The notes beneath the pieces are model-generated. The model did not search any database. It had not been told where the DNA came from and worked only from the letters and a program-made list of their open reading frames with translations. Shown in pieces: positions 34,001-43,927 of a DNA stretch of 59,619 bases. Each line of letters opens with the position of its first letter. The first letter of the stretch is position 1. The position numbers and the translations under genes are program-made. The stretch comes from a bacterium (lineage in GTDB: Bacteria > Electryoneota > Electryoneia > Electryoneales > Electryoneaceae), in the NCBI GenBank assembly GCA_028278125.1, contig JANQEY010000290.1, positions 1-59,619 of the forward strand, in the 5' to 3' direction.

Positions 34001-37000
34001 AATTCAGGGAATTCAATCAGCTCTCAGTAAAGATATTTATAATCCTGATATTAGTACTCGTTTTTTCAATAGGCCTGTTTGCGCAGCCTATGCCCTGGAT
34101 GCTAAGCAATCTTGATCCGCTGGGTGAAACGACATTTATCTACGATGAGAATTCGGAAATTATTGAGGATGCTGTTCTAATTCAATTAATCCTGGATATG
34201 GGTGGTGATGGTCCAAACGCACCCTCAGCGCATCCGGAAACCTACGGCGAACCAACTGAAAACGACATCCTGGTCACTTCAGCTATTTCATGGCCGGAAC
34301 CCGGAGTTTGTCCGCTGGGGAGTTTTGTTTTATTCACAGATATTGATGTAAATAATCCCTCAATTCCATCAAATGCCCGTGCGTATATAAGAGTATTTGC
34401 GGATGTAAATCCCATAATGGGCACACCGTTCCTGGATTCTGACCGCTTTTACGGACCGGTTTTTCCTGAAGGTGTGCAAACAATTGTAAAATTCCCCCCG
34501 GGTATGACAGGATATATCGGGAATGATCGCCCGGCTTTATATGCTTCTCCAAGTTATATAACAGTCCAGGCTGGTGATGAGGCAATAATTAGCCTTTCTG
34601 CAGACGATTCCAGCGAGATTCTCGAGTTCTCCGTGGTCTCTGACAGCTTGCCGGGTGATGAATCCGCTATTTTAATCAGAGATTTATCCCACAGCGAATC
34701 TGAAGTTTCATGGATCCCGCCTTTTGACGCTACAGGAGTTCATTTGATCACCTGCAATGTTACGGATGGTCAATGGATAGAGAGCAGAGTCATTGAAGTA
34801 ACGGTAACGGAAGGCGCGGGAAATCCTTCTGCATTTCACCTCGAATCACCCGAAACGGCCGGTACTCTATGGTCAACTGTAGGATTTTCCTGGAATGAAT
34901 CACTCGATCCGGAAAATGAAGATGTGGAATATACTTTGATATGGGGTTCGGATTCCCTGCTGACTATGGATGTCGATTCAATTGCCGGATTAACAGAAAC
35001 TAATGCTGTCGTTGAATTTGACGGAAATGGTATTCTGGGTGCAGTTCCGGAAAATGATGACGGATTGATTGGATTAAATCGCAATAATTTCAGGGGAAAA
35101 AATAAATCTCCAGGCAATGAGAAAATGACAAATTCCCTGGATGGGAAAAAGAAAAAAGGCGAATTAACACCAGCAATCATCTCAGCTGATCGATCCGGGA
35201 AATCACGAAGAGAACTTATCAACACCGATTTAACCGGGAATACTATAGATCCCCTCCCAGACAGATCACTGGATATTGTTGAAGGGCAGGAAATATACTG
35301 GCGAGTGCACGCTTACGACCAGGACGGTAATGGCAGAATATCATCGGAATTGCGTTCGGCCTATGCTGAAATCCCGGATGCGCCAAGTGCTTTCAGTTTA
35401 ACCAGTCCAACGAACAACGCGACTATTGAAACCCTCTCTCCCACTCTCAACTGGGAATCGTCAGAAGATTCAGACATGGGAGACGAGGTCAAGTACGACC
35501 TTATCTGGTCACTGGATAACTGGGAAACAAGCGATACTGTTTACGCGATTTCCGGCACCTCCTTCAGTTTTAACGATCCATCGTTGAACAATCTTCCCGG
35601 GGCAGACGAGTTCATCAATGCTGTTTTATCCCGGCTGTTAAATCCTTCAATACCGGAACTGGATAATCTTCCCGATGACGTGACTGTTGACTGGAGTGTT
35701 GACGCTGTTGACATGCTAGGATTAAGAACTGAAGCTCAGGATAACTGGAGTTTTTCGATTTCCGTGCCTGAAGCACCAAACGGATTTAACCTTGTTTCCC
35801 CTCCCCACCAGACGCTGTTTGAAATTGCTCAACCTCTTCAACTGGCATGGTCGATTACCATTGATCCAGATCCTGATGCACAGGAAGTTACATATGATGT
35901 GCTGTTAACGGACAACCCGGAAATTAATGATCCACTTTTATTCCCTGTCCTCGATACACAGCTTGAATTGCCGTTTATTGCCTATACTCCTGCAGAGGGT
36001 GACGACCAGGTATTCAGATGGACGGTACGTGCCATTTCAAGCGATGATACTACCTGGGCATCTGCCGGTGATGAGGGATATTTTGAGTTCGCTATATCCG
36101 ATCCAGACAGGCCGGGTGAGTTTACCTTGTCAACACCGGAGGACAATGCAGAACAATTTAGCCAGGCACCTGTATTCAGCTGGTCACAACCATTTGATCC
36201 CGATCCCTACGATCCTCTTACATATACAGTCTATTACTCCCTTGATGAATGGATGACCACCGATTCCCTGGCCGGGATAACGGAGACATCTTTCATCTTC
36301 CCGGAACGTATTGTGGATGACCCAGAAGTAAACAGTCTTCAAACGAAATCCAGACCAGGATCAGAGAAGATAAAAATTGAGGGTGATAAAACATTAAGTA
36401 ATCCTGAGGATGGAATTGTCCGACTTGATAACCAGCGACAAAATATACCTGATAAAGTTATTCAGAATGAATTAGATGAAGTTGACGAAATTCCCGACAG
36501 CTCCCTGATCAGCTGGAAGGTTCGTGTCCAGGACAGCAACAGTATTGGAAGATGGGCAACACCTGAAGAGGGATGGAGTTTTACTTTTTACCGGGATTTC
36601 GCGCCTGAAGATTTCAGCCTCTTATCACCGGAGCACAGGGAAGTTCTTGGTGATTCCACAGCCCTGTTCGAATGGGAGGAAACGTCCGATCCGAATGGAT
36701 TCGGAAATATGTCCTATATTATCTATATCTCTGACACGGACGATTTCGTGATGGCTGACAGCGTGATTACGAACGAAACAAGTGCGGATATACTGTTAAC
36801 CGGGTACGAGACGGGATTCAGGTGGTGGAAGGTTCATGCTGTTGACAGTACGGGAGCAGTTACTGAATCGAATGAAACCTGGATGTTTGACCTGGCATGG
36901 ACGGATATAAGTGATCGTCAAAAGATGGTTTTACCAACCGAATTCGCTTTGCATAAACTGTATCCTAATCCATTCAACCCGGTTATTAACGCAGTAATAG

Positions 37001-37203
37001 CGGTTCCAAAGGCCGAATCGCTTACTTTAACCGTCATAGATCTGTTGGGAAGAGAAGTTACCCGGATAGGTCCTGAAGTATACTACCCGGGCTATGTACC
37101 AGTCCTTCTTGATTTCAGCGGGAAAGCTTCAGGCACATATTTCCTGCGGTTGGAATCACCAGGTAAAGTGATTGCACTGAAAAGGATGACATTATTAAAA
37201 TAG
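33997..37203 (+). CDS. T9SS-exported protein with five fibronectin-like modules
   Basis: The 1068-residue product has a signal peptide (ending GLFAQ at ~30), an unassigned N-terminal region, and a cadherin/Ig-like module (~185-275). Five fibronectin-like modules follow, each opening with a form of PxxFxLxSPxxxxxxxxxxPxLxWexsxDPD. Two carry Lys/Asn-rich insertions of ~60 residues at the same loop. The T9SS type A domain closes the chain (YPNPFNPVINAV ... MTLLK). It is probably an elongated surface protein. It overlaps the preceding gene by four bases and is convergent with hemW. Confidence 0.75.
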   Translation: MKFREFNQLSVKIFIILILVLVFSIGLFAQPMPWMLSNLDPLGETTFIYDENSEIIEDAVLIQLILDMGGDGPNAPSAHPETYGEPTENDILVTSAISWPEPGVCPLGSFVLFTDIDVNNPSIPSNARAYIRVFADVNPIMGTPFLDSDRFYGPVFPEGVQTIVKFPPGMTGYIGNDRPALYASPSYITVQAGDEAIISLSADDSSEILEFSVVSDSLPGDESAILIRDLSHSESEVSWIPPFDATGVHLITCNVTDGQWIESRVIEVTVTEGAGNPSAFHLESPETAGTLWSTVGFSWNESLDPENEDVEYTLIWGSDSLLTMDVDSIAGLTETNAVVEFDGNGILGAVPENDDGLIGLNRNNFRGKNKSPGNEKMTNSLDGKKKKGELTPAIISADRSGKSRRELINTDLTGNTIDPLPDRSLDIVEGQEIYWRVHAYDQDGNGRISSELRSAYAEIPDAPSAFSLTSPTNNATIETLSPTLNWESSEDSDMGDEVKYDLIWSLDNWETSDTVYAISGTSFSFNDPSLNNLPGADEFINAVLSRLLNPSIPELDNLPDDVTVDWSVDAVDMLGLRTEAQDNWSFSISVPEAPNGFNLVSPPHQTLFEIAQPLQLAWSITIDPDPDAQEVTYDVLLTDNPEINDPLLFPVLDTQLELPFIAYTPAEGDDQVFRWTVRAISSDDTTWASAGDEGYFEFAISDPDRPGEFTLSTPEDNAEQFSQAPVFSWSQPFDPDPYDPLTYTVYYSLDEWMTTDSLAGITETSFIFPERIVDDPEVNSLQTKSRPGSEKIKIEGDKTLSNPEDGIVRLDNQRQNIPDKVIQNELDEVDEIPDSSLISWKVRVQDSNSIGRWATPEEGWSFTFYRDFAPEDFSLLSPEHREVLGDSTALFEWEETSDPNGFGNMSYIIYISDTDDFVMADSVITNETSADILLTGYETGFRWWKVHAVDSTGAVTESNETWMFDLAWTDISDRQKMVLPTEFALHKLYPNPFNPVINAVIAVPKAESLTLTVIDLLGREVTRIGPEVYYPGYVPVLLDFSGKASGTYFLRLESPGKVIALKRMTLLK

Positions 37204-37222
37204 TAGCTACTTACTACCTGTG

Positions 37223-38395
37223 TTAAGACAGCAGGTAGGGTTCGATTTCATTGGCAAGCAGTATTCCACGGGAAGTATAACGGAGTACTGCTTCTTTTTT
37301 CTCTAGGTACCCTTCGCCGATCATCAAATCTAGTTTATCCAACGGCCATTTGATACCTGCAGATTCCGCCAGTTTTTCCAGCTCCAGAAGTGATACCCCT
37401 TTAGACATCCGCAAACCGAGCATCAGCTTTTCCTCAAAGACCTGGACGGGAGTTAGTTGTTCAGAAGCTTGCATTCCAACACCCGAACTACCAACCGAAC
37501 TCAGCCAATCTTCGATCGCGCTGAAATTCCAGCTGCGGGTGTTGCTGAAGGGATTAAAACTATGAGCGGATGGCCCCAGTCCAAGGTAGGGTGAACCATC
37601 CCAGTAGGAGATATTATGCCTGCACTCGTATCCCGGCTTAGCCCAGTTCGAAACTTCGTATTGTTGATAACTGTTTTCAGCAAGCAACCTGAATGCTGTC
37701 TCATACTGTTCAACTTCAGGTTCAACATCGAGTTTTAATTGATGTCCTGAATTGCTGAGTTCATTAAATACTGTTCCTTCCTCAATAGTTAAAGCGTACA
37801 AGCTGATATGTTCCGGATTTAAATCGATCACACCATCCAGGGTATTTTTCCATACCTGGATTACCTGGTTCCGTTTTGATTTCTCCTGTATGTTTATACC
37901 ATAGATTAGATCAACGCTGATATTTTCAAATCCCTTCTCGCGCAATTTCTGATAGCCCTCAAGCACTTCCTTTTGGTTATGTATCCTTCCGAGTTGTTTC
38001 AATATGCCGTCATCTAAAGATTGTGCACCAAGGCTAACCCTGTTGATACCTGAACTCAACCAGGCGTCCATTTTATCTTCATTAAAAGTACCGGGATTTA
38101 TCTCAATGGATCGTTCAGCGTCCGGATCTATTTTAAATATCGCGTTCAATCTTTGAGCCAAATACTCAATTTGTTCTCTGTTCAGGATCGAAGGTGTACC
38201 ACCGCCTAAATAGACACTATGTACCGGCAGTTTATTCCAGGGGGAATGATCAGCCCGGCCAGACGCTTCCCTGGTTATACCTTCGATGACTCGATCCGGG
38301 TAGGAATCATCTTCAAGATTAACTGAACAGAAGCTGCAGTAAGGACATTTCCTTACACAGAAAGGGATATGGATGTATAGTGCAAATGAATTCAT
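37223..38395 (-). CDS. hemW: HemW-type radical SAM protein (coproporphyrinogen-oxidase-like)
   Basis: HemW inserts or chaperones haem and is related to HemN, but usually lacks CPO activity. The 390-residue product has the radical SAM cluster CVRKCPYCSFC at ~14-24; the third cysteine spacing (CxxxCxxC) is standard, and the extra cysteine is also seen in HemN/HemW. SVYLGGGTPS and a MSLGAQSL-like GAQSLDD follow. I prefer ATG 38395; an in-frame GTG at 38407 would add four residues. A gene for HemN itself is not in the window, so true CPO activity is not excluded. Confidence 0.85.
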   Translation of the reverse strand: MNSFALYIHIPFCVRKCPYCSFCSVNLEDDSYPDRVIEGITREASGRADHSPWNKLPVHSVYLGGGTPSILNREQIEYLAQRLNAIFKIDPDAERSIEINPGTFNEDKMDAWLSSGINRVSLGAQSLDDGILKQLGRIHNQKEVLEGYQKLREKGFENISVDLIYGINIQEKSKRNQVIQVWKNTLDGVIDLNPEHISLYALTIEEGTVFNELSNSGHQLKLDVEPEVEQYETAFRLLAENSYQQYEVSNWAKPGYECRHNISYWDGSPYLGLGPSAHSFNPFSNTRSWNFSAIEDWLSSVGSSGVGMQASEQLTPVQVFEEKLMLGLRMSKGVSLLELEKLAESAGIKWPLDKLDLMIGEGYLEKKEAVLRYTSRGILLANEIEPYLLS

Positions 38396-38410
38396 TTTTA
38401 CCAGCACGAG

Positions 38411-38444
38411 AAAAGTTACGGCCAGGAACCTTCTTCCTGGCCGT
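38411..38444 (-). terminator. Rho-independent terminator downstream of the first gingipain-like gene
   Basis: ACGGCCAGGAA and TTCCTGGCCGT form an 11-bp stem around a five-base loop. On the minus strand it is followed by AACTTTTCT, 49 bases past the stop of the 38493 gene and only 15 bases before the hemW start codon. Confidence 0.75.
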
Positions 38445-38492
38445 AATAATAAGAATATTTTATTCGAAGTTCACGAGTTTTTCACTCGCGCT

Positions 38493-39925
38493 TTATTTCA
38501 TCAGCACCAGTTTACGCACTTCGTTGATTGGTCCCGCCTGGAACCTCAGGAAGTACATCCCGCTTGAAAGATGTGAACCATCGAATGATAAGGAATGTCG
38601 TCCCGGAACCATCTGTCCGGATGCAATAATTCCAACCTCCTGCCCGAGAAGGTTGTAGATACTGGCAGTTACCTCAACCCTGTTCAACAGTGAAAATTCA
38701 ACAGTTACAACCGGGTTGAACGGATTAGGATATGCACCATCGAATGACCAGTCTAACGGTTGAGCTTCAAGTTCATCAATGACATCATTGGTTGTATCGG
38801 GCAATAACATAGTGATCGGAAGGTGATTGTTTTCGGTATCACAGGCGTCGTTATCAAACCCTAAATAGAGACGGTATGTTTCAAAGGGTAGTCCAGATCC
38901 ATCGAAGTTCAGGTTGATCACCTCCGTTGAATCAGCTTCAAGTGATCCGTTTGGATTATCAATGCTGAAATACTCTATGTGATCATCCAGTACCAGCACC
39001 TGGACGCCATTGAGAGGATCGTAATCAACAACTGTAGCAATTGCCCATACCAGTGGATTCCAGTCGGGGGTAACTGTAGCACCCGCGATTACCATATCAC
39101 CGGGAAGCGTTTCATAGGTGTATAAAACTTCTGTATCACCTGTCTCCGGATTCATCCGTACAAAATAGGTCGTAGTTTCACCCCTCGACCTTCCGATCAA
39201 GTAAAGATGATATCCACTTCCATCTTCTTCGTACCATGAAGCTCCACGTGCCGAATACTCATTTCCGTATTCATAAACCACTTCACCAGCCCTGTTGACA
39301 CCCCTGATCTCTGACCCATGGTCACCAAGCCAGAAGAGATCATGATCGGGATCATATGCAACATACCTCGCCGGATTTGCAGGAATCTCCCAGGAATCAA
39401 CAAGATCAATGGATGTAATTACACCAAGATCTATCTGGATTTCCATCTGGTATAGTTTACCGCTATCCGCACCGTATAGATATTCACCGTCCCAGGTTAA
39501 ACCGAGGATACCGTTGTTGCTGCGTTCATCTGCAGGTACAGGTTGATCAACCGAAGTGATAAACGATCCGTAACGGTCATATTGATAGAATTTGTTAGCA
39601 TCGCCCGGAATTAGATTATTGGAACCGGTTGTTATGAAATACTTGTTCCAGAAGATTATACCGTTGTTGTGAGTCTCGTTTTCATCGAGATCAAACTGGT
39701 ATGCCCAATCCCATGAATTGAAAAGTTCATCCAGTTCATTATCCCCTCTAGCTTCCGGGAACGATTCTCCGGTTATTGGTGGTTCCGGTTGTGGATCCTG
39801 GAAATAAACATAAGCCGAATATGATAGGATTCCTTCTCCAGGATTTGTCAAATTTAAGCCAGTGGTCGTCTGTTCATCCGGGAATAATTCTACATCAATC
39901 TCACCCGGATCAAGAGCGATTTCAG
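38493..39925 (-). repeat. Near-identical 3' segment shared by the two gingipain-like genes, copy A
   Basis: From the ALDPGE motif to the stop codon, the encoded ~475 residues match copy B (43928-45357) with only scattered substitutions and a single-codon length difference. The 5' two-thirds of the genes are much more diverged. Confidence 0.8.
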
Positions 39926-42900
39926 GATGCCTAAGTTCAATTTCGACGGTCGTAGTTTCATCTTCTGCAACCGTGATTTCCATTCCCCAGAAGTCATTAT
40001 AACATTGAACTTCGCAAGCCAGTTCGTGAGTGCCGATTACAACTTCATCAATGTAGAAATAGCCTACGTCATCAGTAATTGCTACATACAGGTAGTTGGG
40101 ATTATGGACTTCTACACCTTCGATCGGATCTCCGGTTCTGATATCAGTTACAGTACCTTCGATCATACCGGTAATCTGTGCTACGTTTGTGGTAAAAAGG
40201 ATGGCACGTTCGTCTTCGATCTCTGCAGCTCCGGGGTATTCCTGGTTCCAGTAAGCCAGCATGAGGCCATCAGTCTGGTTCCCATTTTCAATTCCCGTTG
40301 TCCAGTATAGTACATCATACTCTGGCCAACTGGAATTCCCCGAATGATGTGTAATATTATAATACTGAAAGATAAAGTCGTTATCCCACGTATATGTGGG
40401 ACGAGCTTCAATACTGTAGAAAACTACCTGGAATGAAATGTCATCATTCTCATTATAGTGCCTCATATTGTACCATTCAACAATATAACGACCATTTGGT
40501 TGATCATAATAAACATATACTTCTGAACCATCACCGTCAGTCCTCAATTCATCCCAGTAGGGCGCGATCATGTAATTTGGACCAAGAGGTGAAGGTATTG
40601 TCCAGTTCCGCTGAAGATATATATCACCCTGGCTTCCCATTGCCAGCCAACCGTTTGAGCAGACAGTTATCTGTTCAAATACCTCGCCGTAATATTGAAT
40701 ATGAAAATCATCCGGCAGATCTACTACGACGGACTCATCCTGGTTTTCTGAAGGATCACTTATATTCAATGCAGTACCGTCGTAATCGTTTCCAGGCTCT
40801 TCGGGGCTAATCTCGATCCAATCATAATCCGGAGCAAGGTCATATTCAGTGTCAGTGTCGTCAAACGCATAGTAGCCGTAGTTATCGGGACCGGAAGGAT
40901 CTGTGGACTCCTTATCGCCCAGGATTATCATGATCCAGCAAGTATCAACCTGGCTATCTGCCGTTGTTATTACCAGCTTAGCTGACGCCAGGTGTCCGGA
41001 TATTGTATTCTCATGCGCTGATATTTCAAATGATGTGCTTACATCTTCATCACCTATGTCCATTGCGGCAAAATTGCCATCTGGCTGTGTGATTGTGAGA
41101 AATGGATCAGCGCTGATTAAAGTTGCATCAGACTCTGAAGCATCACTTCCACCAACATTTATTACTTCAACGGTTATAGTCGCATTGCCACCCGGCTCAA
41201 GTTCTCCCGCGCCGTTAACAGCAATCATCGCGAACATGGGAGCATCTACCTTTATCGGGAAACTGTCCGTGTAATCCATATCGCTGGTAGTAAATTCAAT
41301 ATCACAATGTAAAATCCAGTCATGCTGAGCTTCCGGAGCGATTTCAACAAGTATCAAACCTTCACCAACGGCTGATGCGCCAGAACTGATAGAGCCAAAA
41401 TCACTTGTCCCGGTCACACTGGACACCCAGGCTTCATCACTTGTTACTGTGGCTTCAATATCATCGAGGTCACTCTCACCGAAATTCCTGGCAGTGACAA
41501 TAAGTCCAATTATTTCTCCGGCTTCAGGTATTCCATTTCCGTTGCCGATTGTGCCATCAGCACCGTCATCCTGGAATTCAATTGTATCATATCCGATTCT
41601 TGACAATGCACTAACAACACCAACATCTACTTGCGTTGGGGCATAATGTTGTTTACTCACAGTCAGAACCGCATCACCTGTATAGCGAATTGGAACATCA
41701 AGTGTTACCTGGCCGTTGGTATCGGTATAGCCGGTAACTACAACATCTTCGTCATTATCAACTTTATACATGGTAACCCAGGCATCTTCGACAGGATTTC
41801 CATCAGCTTCAACTAATACTTCATAACTGTTCTGTCCAAGCTCAATTTCTTCAACTGCTGTTACGTCAAGTACTTCAGGAATACCAGTCCAGACCCAAAC
41901 TGTAGGATCTCCCATCAGGTTGTACCATTCACTGAAATCGTGTAAGCCTCCATCATCGCGACCATTATAACTGTTCCAGCAATTAACTTTCCCCATGAGC
42001 ATCATATCACCCATGGTGAGCATTCTTAATCCGAACATTGCCCAGCCCGATCCACCACTCATGGCATGGTTGAAATTAGGCTCTGTACTCCAGGTTGCCA
42101 TTCCAAAAGCGCCAATTCCCCCTCGTGGTGATTGTGCTGTCCCGGCACGCATGTATGCTTCATTTATACCCAATCCGCCTGTCCATTCTCCTGTAGCACA
42201 AGTAACATCAATAACTACCGGCATCATATCTTCATTGGACAAGTTTGAAGCTTCAGCCGTACCGATTCCTGTACCAACATACCCACGAGCCCCATAAAAA
42301 CTGACACCATCGTTGATCCTGTTTATTGCAACAGCATTTCCAGAGTGCCAGGAGGTATCCACTTGTGTATAGCCTATATTTAACATGGCATGACGGAAGT
42401 AACGCATAGTTTGGACCTTGGAAATACCTTGATGAGTATCTGAGACATTAACCATTCCCCGCAAATACCAGTCAGTATTATCAAAATCTATATCGCGCTC
42501 ATATTCCAACACTTTGTTCGCATAAACAACAGCCTGTGTATTATTCTCAACTGATATCCTGCCTAATCCAACATCAGCCAGGTCATCGTTTCCGGCAACC
42601 TCCGAATAAGGTTGATCTCCCTCACCCTCACCAGCTGGCACGTTAAATGATCCACTATTATCACCAATAATTACTACATAATCGAACTTATGATCAGACT
42701 CCTCCCATCTATCTACAAGCTCATTTCGTATATTGGTTGAACTCCAATTATTTACATCGTCTTCATGTAGAAACTCCAATGTCCAGCCGCGTTGCCGTTT
42801 CCACTCGAACCAGTCCTCCATCGCGTCCCATAAGACATCATCATCCTGCATGACTACCTGCACTTTTCCGCGATATAGAACATATTCATCCAGTTCATCG

Positions 42901-43556
42901 TCGTCCCAATCTAGAAACGTTCGGTAAACGGGAATCATTGCTTCACTGATATGGGTTGGCCAGTATTCGAGGGTATTACGATCATCTTCTCCCTCGTAGG
43001 TAATATTTACTTCTATATTGCTGTAAACACGGACTTCACCACGATAAGGATTTACCTGTACTGGGTAAGTCATAAGGTTAGCAACACGGAAATTGTGAAG
43101 AATTGCAGGTGATCCCAGTTCAGCAAGATTTCCAGGGAACCAGCTATCTTCCATTTCAGCACGATTAATTCCCCGGTATTCACCATCGCCGGAATAAATC
43201 GCGTAGTCTATATCCGTATATGTTTCATATTCAGCATCCAGTACCTCTACGACTACCCCGCTTCGCGGTGGAATCCTGAACATTGCACTTGCCACGGGAA
43301 GACTTGGATAGCCTTCTTCCTCAATCCTACCGCTGGCAAAGTATTCTGTCAATAACACAGGCTGTTCACTCTCTCCAACCTCACTCCATGAAGGTTGAGA
43401 TATCCCCAGCCGGAGTTCCATCCCATCCTCGTTAACAACTCTATTTTCAACAGTGATCGGTTGCAATTGTGATGTGCTCATCAATTCAGTATCGACGGCA
43501 CTAATAATACCAATGCTCGAAAGTAAAATGATGATAGTCAGATATAACAACCTCAT
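38493..43556 (-). CDS. Gingipain-like (peptidase family C25) T9SS-exported protein, paralogue A
   Basis: The 1687-residue product has a signal peptide (residues 1-20), a propeptide-like region (~30-225), and a C25 peptidase-like domain (~235-560). The catalytic-cysteine segment VIDVTCATGEW has C453. The usual GHG histidine motif is replaced by FYGARGYVGTG (420-430), which has no histidine. An Ig-like domain, a large beta-rich region, a carboxypeptidase-regulatory-like domain (GTVTDIRTGDPIEG), and a beta-propeller-like segment follow. The T9SS type A domain ends LVLMK. ATG 43556 has GGAGG upstream; a TTG frame from 43568 overlaps that site. The last ~475 residues are almost identical to those of the neighbouring paralogue. 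Confidence 0.82.
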   Translation of the reverse strand: MRLLYLTIIILLSSIGIISAVDTELMSTSQLQPITVENRVVNEDGMELRLGISQPSWSEVGESEQPVLLTEYFASGRIEEEGYPSLPVASAMFRIPPRSGVVVEVLDAEYETYTDIDYAIYSGDGEYRGINRAEMEDSWFPGNLAELGSPAILHNFRVANLMTYPVQVNPYRGEVRVYSNIEVNITYEGEDDRNTLEYWPTHISEAMIPVYRTFLDWDDDELDEYVLYRGKVQVVMQDDDVLWDAMEDWFEWKRQRGWTLEFLHEDDVNNWSSTNIRNELVDRWEESDHKFDYVVIIGDNSGSFNVPAGEGEGDQPYSEVAGNDDLADVGLGRISVENNTQAVVYANKVLEYERDIDFDNTDWYLRGMVNVSDTHQGISKVQTMRYFRHAMLNIGYTQVDTSWHSGNAVAINRINDGVSFYGARGYVGTGIGTAEASNLSNEDMMPVVIDVTCATGEWTGGLGINEAYMRAGTAQSPRGGIGAFGMATWSTEPNFNHAMSGGSGWAMFGLRMLTMGDMMLMGKVNCWNSYNGRDDGGLHDFSEWYNLMGDPTVWVWTGIPEVLDVTAVEEIELGQNSYEVLVEADGNPVEDAWVTMYKVDNDEDVVVTGYTDTNGQVTLDVPIRYTGDAVLTVSKQHYAPTQVDVGVVSALSRIGYDTIEFQDDGADGTIGNGNGIPEAGEIIGLIVTARNFGESDLDDIEATVTSDEAWVSSVTGTSDFGSISSGASAVGEGLILVEIAPEAQHDWILHCDIEFTTSDMDYTDSFPIKVDAPMFAMIAVNGAGELEPGGNATITVEVINVGGSDASESDATLISADPFLTITQPDGNFAAMDIGDEDVSTSFEISAHENTISGHLASAKLVITTADSQVDTCWIMIILGDKESTDPSGPDNYGYYAFDDTDTEYDLAPDYDWIEISPEEPGNDYDGTALNISDPSENQDESVVVDLPDDFHIQYYGEVFEQITVCSNGWLAMGSQGDIYLQRNWTIPSPLGPNYMIAPYWDELRTDGDGSEVYVYYDQPNGRYIVEWYNMRHYNENDDISFQVVFYSIEARPTYTWDNDFIFQYYNITHHSGNSSWPEYDVLYWTTGIENGNQTDGLMLAYWNQEYPGAAEIEDERAILFTTNVAQITGMIEGTVTDIRTGDPIEGVEVHNPNYLYVAITDDVGYFYIDEVVIGTHELACEVQCYNDFWGMEITVAEDETTTVEIELRHPEIALDPGEIDVELFPDEQTTTGLNLTNPGEGILSYSAYVYFQDPQPEPPITGESFPEARGDNELDELFNSWDWAYQFDLDENETHNNGIIFWNKYFITTGSNNLIPGDANKFYQYDRYGSFITSVDQPVPADERSNNGILGLTWDGEYLYGADSGKLYQMEIQIDLGVITSIDLVDSWEIPANPARYVAYDPDHDLFWLGDHGSEIRGVNRAGEVVYEYGNEYSARGASWYEEDGSGYHLYLIGRSRGETTTYFVRMNPETGDTEVLYTYETLPGDMVIAGATVTPDWNPLVWAIATVVDYDPLNGVQVLVLDDHIEYFSIDNPNGSLEADSTEVINLNFDGSGLPFETYRLYLGFDNDACDTENNHLPITMLLPDTTNDVIDELEAQPLDWSFDGAYPNPFNPVVTVEFSLLNRVEVTASIYNLLGQEVGIIASGQMVPGRHSLSFDGSHLSSGMYFLRFQAGPINEVRKLVLMK

Positions 43557-43927
43557 GATGGCCTCCAAATAAGATGGTTTTCAATCTGAATCAAGAGGAT
43601 TAATGTTTCTATTTTCTTGAAGGTTTGCTACGGGATTACGATATGGCATTTATACATCATGACCCAGTGAAAATCTATAAGCTTAAATTATGACATGAGA
43701 AATGCACAAGGCAAACAGATAGTTGATTTCATTAAAATTTTGAGACAGGATACCAGGCACTAAATACCGTTTGTGAATACAACGAAATGTATTAGAAAAT
43801 CTGATTTTCTTGTTGGCTAAAATGACCTAAACTTATATTAAACAAAAAAAAGGCTGGGAATTTATCCCAGCCCTATATGAATATGAAATTTATTGTTTAG
43901 TAATCAGATCCCTATTAGCCTTCCAGG
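43557..43927. other. Intergenic region between the two gingipain-like genes
   Basis: This 371-base AT-rich stretch carries the terminator of the upstream gene at 43844-43872 and then ~290 bases that must hold the promoter of paralogue A. No repeat or small gene was seen. Confidence 0.5.
43844..43872 (-). terminator. Rho-independent terminator of gingipain-like paralogue B
   Basis: On the minus strand, GGCTGGGA and TCCCAGCC pair around TAAAT and run into eight T residues, 56 bases past the stop of the 43928 gene. The two paralogues therefore have separate transcripts. Confidence 0.88.

Noticed and set aside
40394..40810. 138-codon plus-strand frame inside paralogue A
   Set aside because: Antisense to a well-supported coding region; no ribosome site.
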